Part shown: one piece after another, positions 60,745 through 64,000 of the stretch
Position numbering within the stretch: position 1 is the stretch's first letter
Layout: every line of letters begins with the position of its first letter
Origin: Lamellibrachia columna
Taxonomy: Eukaryota > Annelida > Polychaeta > Sabellida > Siboglinidae
Assembly: GCA_963662155.1 (NCBI GenBank)
Contig: OY759270.1
Coordinates: forward strand, 16,670,045 to 16,734,044
Length of the DNA stretch: 64,000 bases
Direction of reading: 5' to 3'
Made by a program: the position numbers and the translations under genes
Notes under the pieces: model-generated
The model's database searches: none
The model's input: only the letters and a program-made list of their open reading frames with translations
Told to the model about the DNA's origin: nothing

Positions 60745-61670
60745 TCATGAGAACAAAAAGAAGAGTTGTGGTTGGATCTGGTTTGTCGGAAGAGTTTCCA
60801 GTTAACATCGGTTAGAGGCAAGGAAGTGACCCTTTTCTGTTTATCATGGTGCTGGCACTAATCAGCAGGAAGATCAGCATGAAGGATGTTCTCAGGAAGG
60901 AGATGTATGCAAACGATCTGGCCATGATAGCAGACAAAAATCAAGAACTACAGGAAGTGTTGGAGGAATGGAAGGGGGTGTTCAAGAAGCACGGACCGAT
61001 AATGAGCCGGGAGAAGACAGAAGTGATGTGGGTTTGACATCAGAGAGAGGACTTGATCATTAGTTTGGATGATAAGGAGATCAACCAAGTGGATGGCTTT
61101 GTGTAACTTGGAGGAATGGTTAATGAGGATGGGCATTCAGAGGTAGAAATGCGATGTCGGATACAACAGGGAGCGAATGCCCGGGGAAAGGTAAAGGGAG
61201 TCATGTTGGAGAGAAACATTTTGAAAAAGCTGAAAAGGAAAGTACTGAGTGCTTGTGTTACACAAGCATGCCTGAATCTGTATCTGGAGACAGTGGCGTT
61301 GACAGAACAACAACAGCAGCTGCAAGTTTGGTTCTGGTTTCGTCGAATAACCCGAGCAAAGAGGGTTGACGAAAGAAGGATGAATGACTTGAGGAAAGAT
61401 GTGATGCAACAAGACATTTCAACAGGAAGATTGGTGAGAAGCAAGGTTAGAATGGCAGGCCACATGGTAAGGATGGATGCAGACATACTAGTAAAGAGAT
61501 TGGAAGAGTTAGGTGGAAAAACATCAAAAATGCAAAGAAAAGGGGAAGCGAACAGCTAAGATCGAAGGACTGCGCGAGGTGGGATATGAGAAGATCGGGG
61601 AAGTATGGAAAGAAACAACAGAAAGAGTGACTTGACAATATTTTACCTGACCCTAACCCATGAACAGTAG
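60745..61670 (+). pseudogene. RTE-like LINE reverse transcriptase part, unit 4
   Basis: Same order and nearly the same sequence as 54700-55620, including YAND and the stop after TEVMWV. The unit 3 copy has one extra base shortly after that stop. Confidence 0.8.
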
Positions 61671-61945
61671 TGAACAAAGAGGAAAAGCACCGTTAGTTTG
61701 GTAAAAAAGTTATGTTTAATATATCCAATAATATGGTCAACATTTTCATAAACAGTGTATAAATTGCTTATGAGAAAAACCATTATTTCAATAGAACATT
61801 TGCTAAATTTTAGCACCCCTCTACACACATGGTGTTGTGTGACTATGATGCGCCATTTAGAAACCTGGTGTCTATGACAGTGACATGATTATCTCCAGAG
61901 CCTTTTTCTCATGACACGCCTATCTCACTGACTGACTTATCTCAC

Positions 61946-62220
61946 GTGTGACGAGGTTGCCATCATTGTTGACCATGGCGATCCACAACTGGATAGTGGA
62001 CTGGAAGGTGGCGGCCACCATCATGTTGCAGTTCTCCTGGCCAGTGTTGAGCACCTTGGCATTGAGGACCACCTGATCTATCAAATCCATCAGACACGGA
62101 CTAGTCCACGAAAATTGGCAGCGTGCATAGTCCTTCATCCTGTCTCACAAAAACACACAAGTTACATCGATATGTAGATCAGCGTCAAACAAACAGTTCG
62201 CACACCCACACTTTGGTATT
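61946..62220 (-). pseudogene. exon I, unit 4, with internal stop
   Basis: 275 bases, same TGA as unit 3. Replacements include Y for S after MKD. Confidence 0.65.
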
Positions 62221-62420
62221 CTGCTGTGGAAAATTACAAAATCAATATCTCATATGTATCTCTGTTTGAGCAATATGCATTTTACCATATGGTTGTACTC
62301 ATATAAATGACGTACTCTTCTTGACTACAGCATGCTCATAAAAATCAAATAGCCTTTGACAATGTACAGTGAAAGTATCAATAAAAACATTAAACAAATC
62401 AATCTGGTTACCAAAACATA

Positions 62421-62680
62421 ACACCCCCTGGCTTACCTGTTCATTCCAACACCTTTTGTACTGCTCTGGGAAGCATTCAGCAATGCTGCAATTACTGTGC
62501 AAAGATTTTTCGTTCACATTTCCACACTTGACTGTACCTGGACCCTCATTTACAGCTGGGTGAAATGTGGTAATGCGGGGGAACAAAATTGTCAAAGCTT
62601 TGATACGGCAGCAATTGGATTTGTACCCGGGTTCCGTCAGCCAAGTCTGGCGTTCTACCATTGTGTGGTAGAAATACCAT
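62421..62680 (-). mobile_element. tRNA-headed SINE, unit 4
   Basis: Same position and form as 56361-56621, with head GAACCCGGGTACAAATCC. Confidence 0.75.
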
Positions 62681-63454
62681 GAATAAATATTTTTTTCATA
62701 TTGCGAAGCATAAGCATATTGAAAGAGATGAATCAATCAAATTTATGAAGTTTGTAACTTCTCCTGAGTACACACACAGACAAATTCCCAGCAGATGTTT
62801 GTATAGTGTATACAGCCATTGCCATAACCAAAACATGTACTTACATCTACTGATTTGCATCTTTAATAAATGGCTAACGCTTGTCGAGGGAAATCTTCAG
62901 TTGATGCACTTTGGAAACATCCTGCCACAACTGTCATTGCCACTGTTGTTATTGTCATTTGGGCATTGCCACTGTCATCGATGTCACATCTGTCAATATT
63001 ACTGCTGCTGTTTACTACCTCAATGCGCTGCCACCCGAATCCACCCCAACAGTGCCAACACAACACCATGGGTCATTTGTCTGCATTGTTTAATATGTTT
63101 CAATGAACATGTAAATCTGTGAAACCATCAACCTACAGACGAGATGGTATTTTCATGTTGCATAAACAACAGCTCAGGCATTGACCAGTTGACATACAGA
63201 GCACTTTTAAAGAGCACCTTTTGAAAGTGGATTCATAGGTCAGACAACGAGTTCATAACCTGTTGAAGATAATGCTCACTTCAGAGAACTTTATTTTAAT
63301 GGCATGTTATGAATTTGAGAAAGTGAATCTAACAATAATTAATATTCAAAGAATTACGCATGCATTTGATCGTACATTTGTGAATTTGATAAATCAAATA
63401 TTTGTGGGTCGCATGCAAATGCTGGAAGGATTGACTCCTGTTGGAACGTCAATA

Positions 63455-63537
63455 GGGAGGGAGGGAGAGAGGGAGGAAGGGAGAGAGGGAGAGAAGGGGA
63501 GAGGGGGAGAGGGGGAGGGAGAGGGTGAGGGAGAGAT
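63455..63537. repeat. (GGGAGA)n microsatellite, unit 4
   Basis: Equivalent of 57403-57492, slightly shorter. Confidence 0.93.
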
Positions 63538-63777
63538 GGAGTTTGAGAGACTTTACATGAAACCGCCAATAATATATATATCTGGACAGACGTCTTTAAA
63601 AACAAAGGCGCTAAAATACGATTAGATGGAACGTGATACGTCTCTTTCATGGTTTCATCAATTATAGCAAAAGCAAATTAATTAATTTTCACCTAAATTA
63701 GCTAAGGAAGCTCCAGCACATGATCACAGAACAGAATAAACTAATGAAATTTAAATATATATTCCTCGCTCACTTAC

Positions 63778-63885
63778 CATATGCTTCTGGGAAAATCTCA
63801 GCTGATGGATGCACAACAACCAACTCACTTCTTCGTGGTGATGTCCTACTCACGAGAGATGGAGTCCACAGCTGACCCATTGTGT
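63778..63885 (-). CDS. exon F, unit 4
   Basis: 108 bases, same frame and splice sites as in unit 3. Exons E to A of this unit lie beyond the window. Confidence 0.65.
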
Positions 63886-64000
63886 CTGGAATGATATTAA
63901 CAGACGTCGTCATTTCATCCTCCCAAAGGCCAATAAATGAATGGGACAAATTTTCTACAGTTTCTGTTAATGCAGGCCATGTGAATATGTTACAAACACA

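Larger units (their letters stand above)
35651..64000. repeat. large tandem array of exon-plus-LINE units
   Basis: One landmark (AGTG of the string CAGTGTATAAATTGC) lies at 36441, 46652, 55711 and 61754, giving periods of 10211, 9059 and 6043 bases. Many other landmarks repeat in the same order, for example exon F at 41466, 51691, 57736 and 63778. Units 3 and 4 are nearly identical and lack about 3 kb that units 1 and 2 have. The array continues past the window end. Confidence 0.93.

Overview
This 64-kb window is AT-rich metazoan DNA dominated by transposable elements. It has no bacterial-type operons. The evidence is several jockey, CR1, L2 and RTE-type non-LTR retrotransposons with ATT-rich 3' tails, a Polinton/Maverick-derived inverted-repeat element, tRNA-headed SINEs, very long (TA)n and (CA)n microsatellites, and short coding exons bounded by GT-AG splice sites. 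A marine invertebrate such as a mollusc, another lophotrochozoan or a basal deuterostome fits best, but the sequence does not fix the species. I see no complete intact host gene.

Layout, 1-35 kb. Bases 1-2058 are one copy of a 2-kb dispersed repeat; the second copy lies at 22849-24897. At 3552-3666 there is a small 37-bp tandem repeat of CRE-like GACGTC boxes. At 4098-6900 there is a minus-strand LINE whose reverse-transcriptase core has been deleted. Bases 7100-14819 form a nested palindromic element. Its arms are about 1.83 kb, with 5'-AG...CT-3' ends and a direct CACGTA on both sides. Each arm carries the C-terminal part of an adenovirus/Polinton-type cysteine protease. A 62-bp minisatellite forms the loop, and an L2 LINE later inserted into the right arm. 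At 17902-20854 there is a hAT-like non-autonomous element holding about 806 bp of (CA)n. From 28.87 to 35.06 kb a 37-bp minisatellite is split by a minus-strand LINE (29.65-34.26 kb), which is itself split by a plus-strand L2 LINE (30257-33021). At 35.18-35.65 kb a 24-bp coding minisatellite appears to have grown from the GD-x-N motif of a LINE endonuclease.

Layout, 35.65-64 kb. This is a tandem array of at least three and a half copies of one unit, about 10.2, 9.1 and 6.0 kb long, with the last copy cut by the window end. Each unit holds a dead RTE-like LINE fragment (plus strand) and short exons of one unidentified gene on the minus strand. The exons are called A, B, C, D, E, F, F2, G, K and I here. 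Reading phases agree across the A-B-C, D-E-F-F2 and K-I junctions, so these are real exons. Every unit except perhaps the middle of unit 3 carries lost splice sites, frameshifts or stops, so the array looks like a decaying gene family. SINEs, a second LINE fragment and unit-specific insertions and deletions record the order of duplication.

All calls come from reading the sequence and from the motif patterns of known families. No database search was possible.
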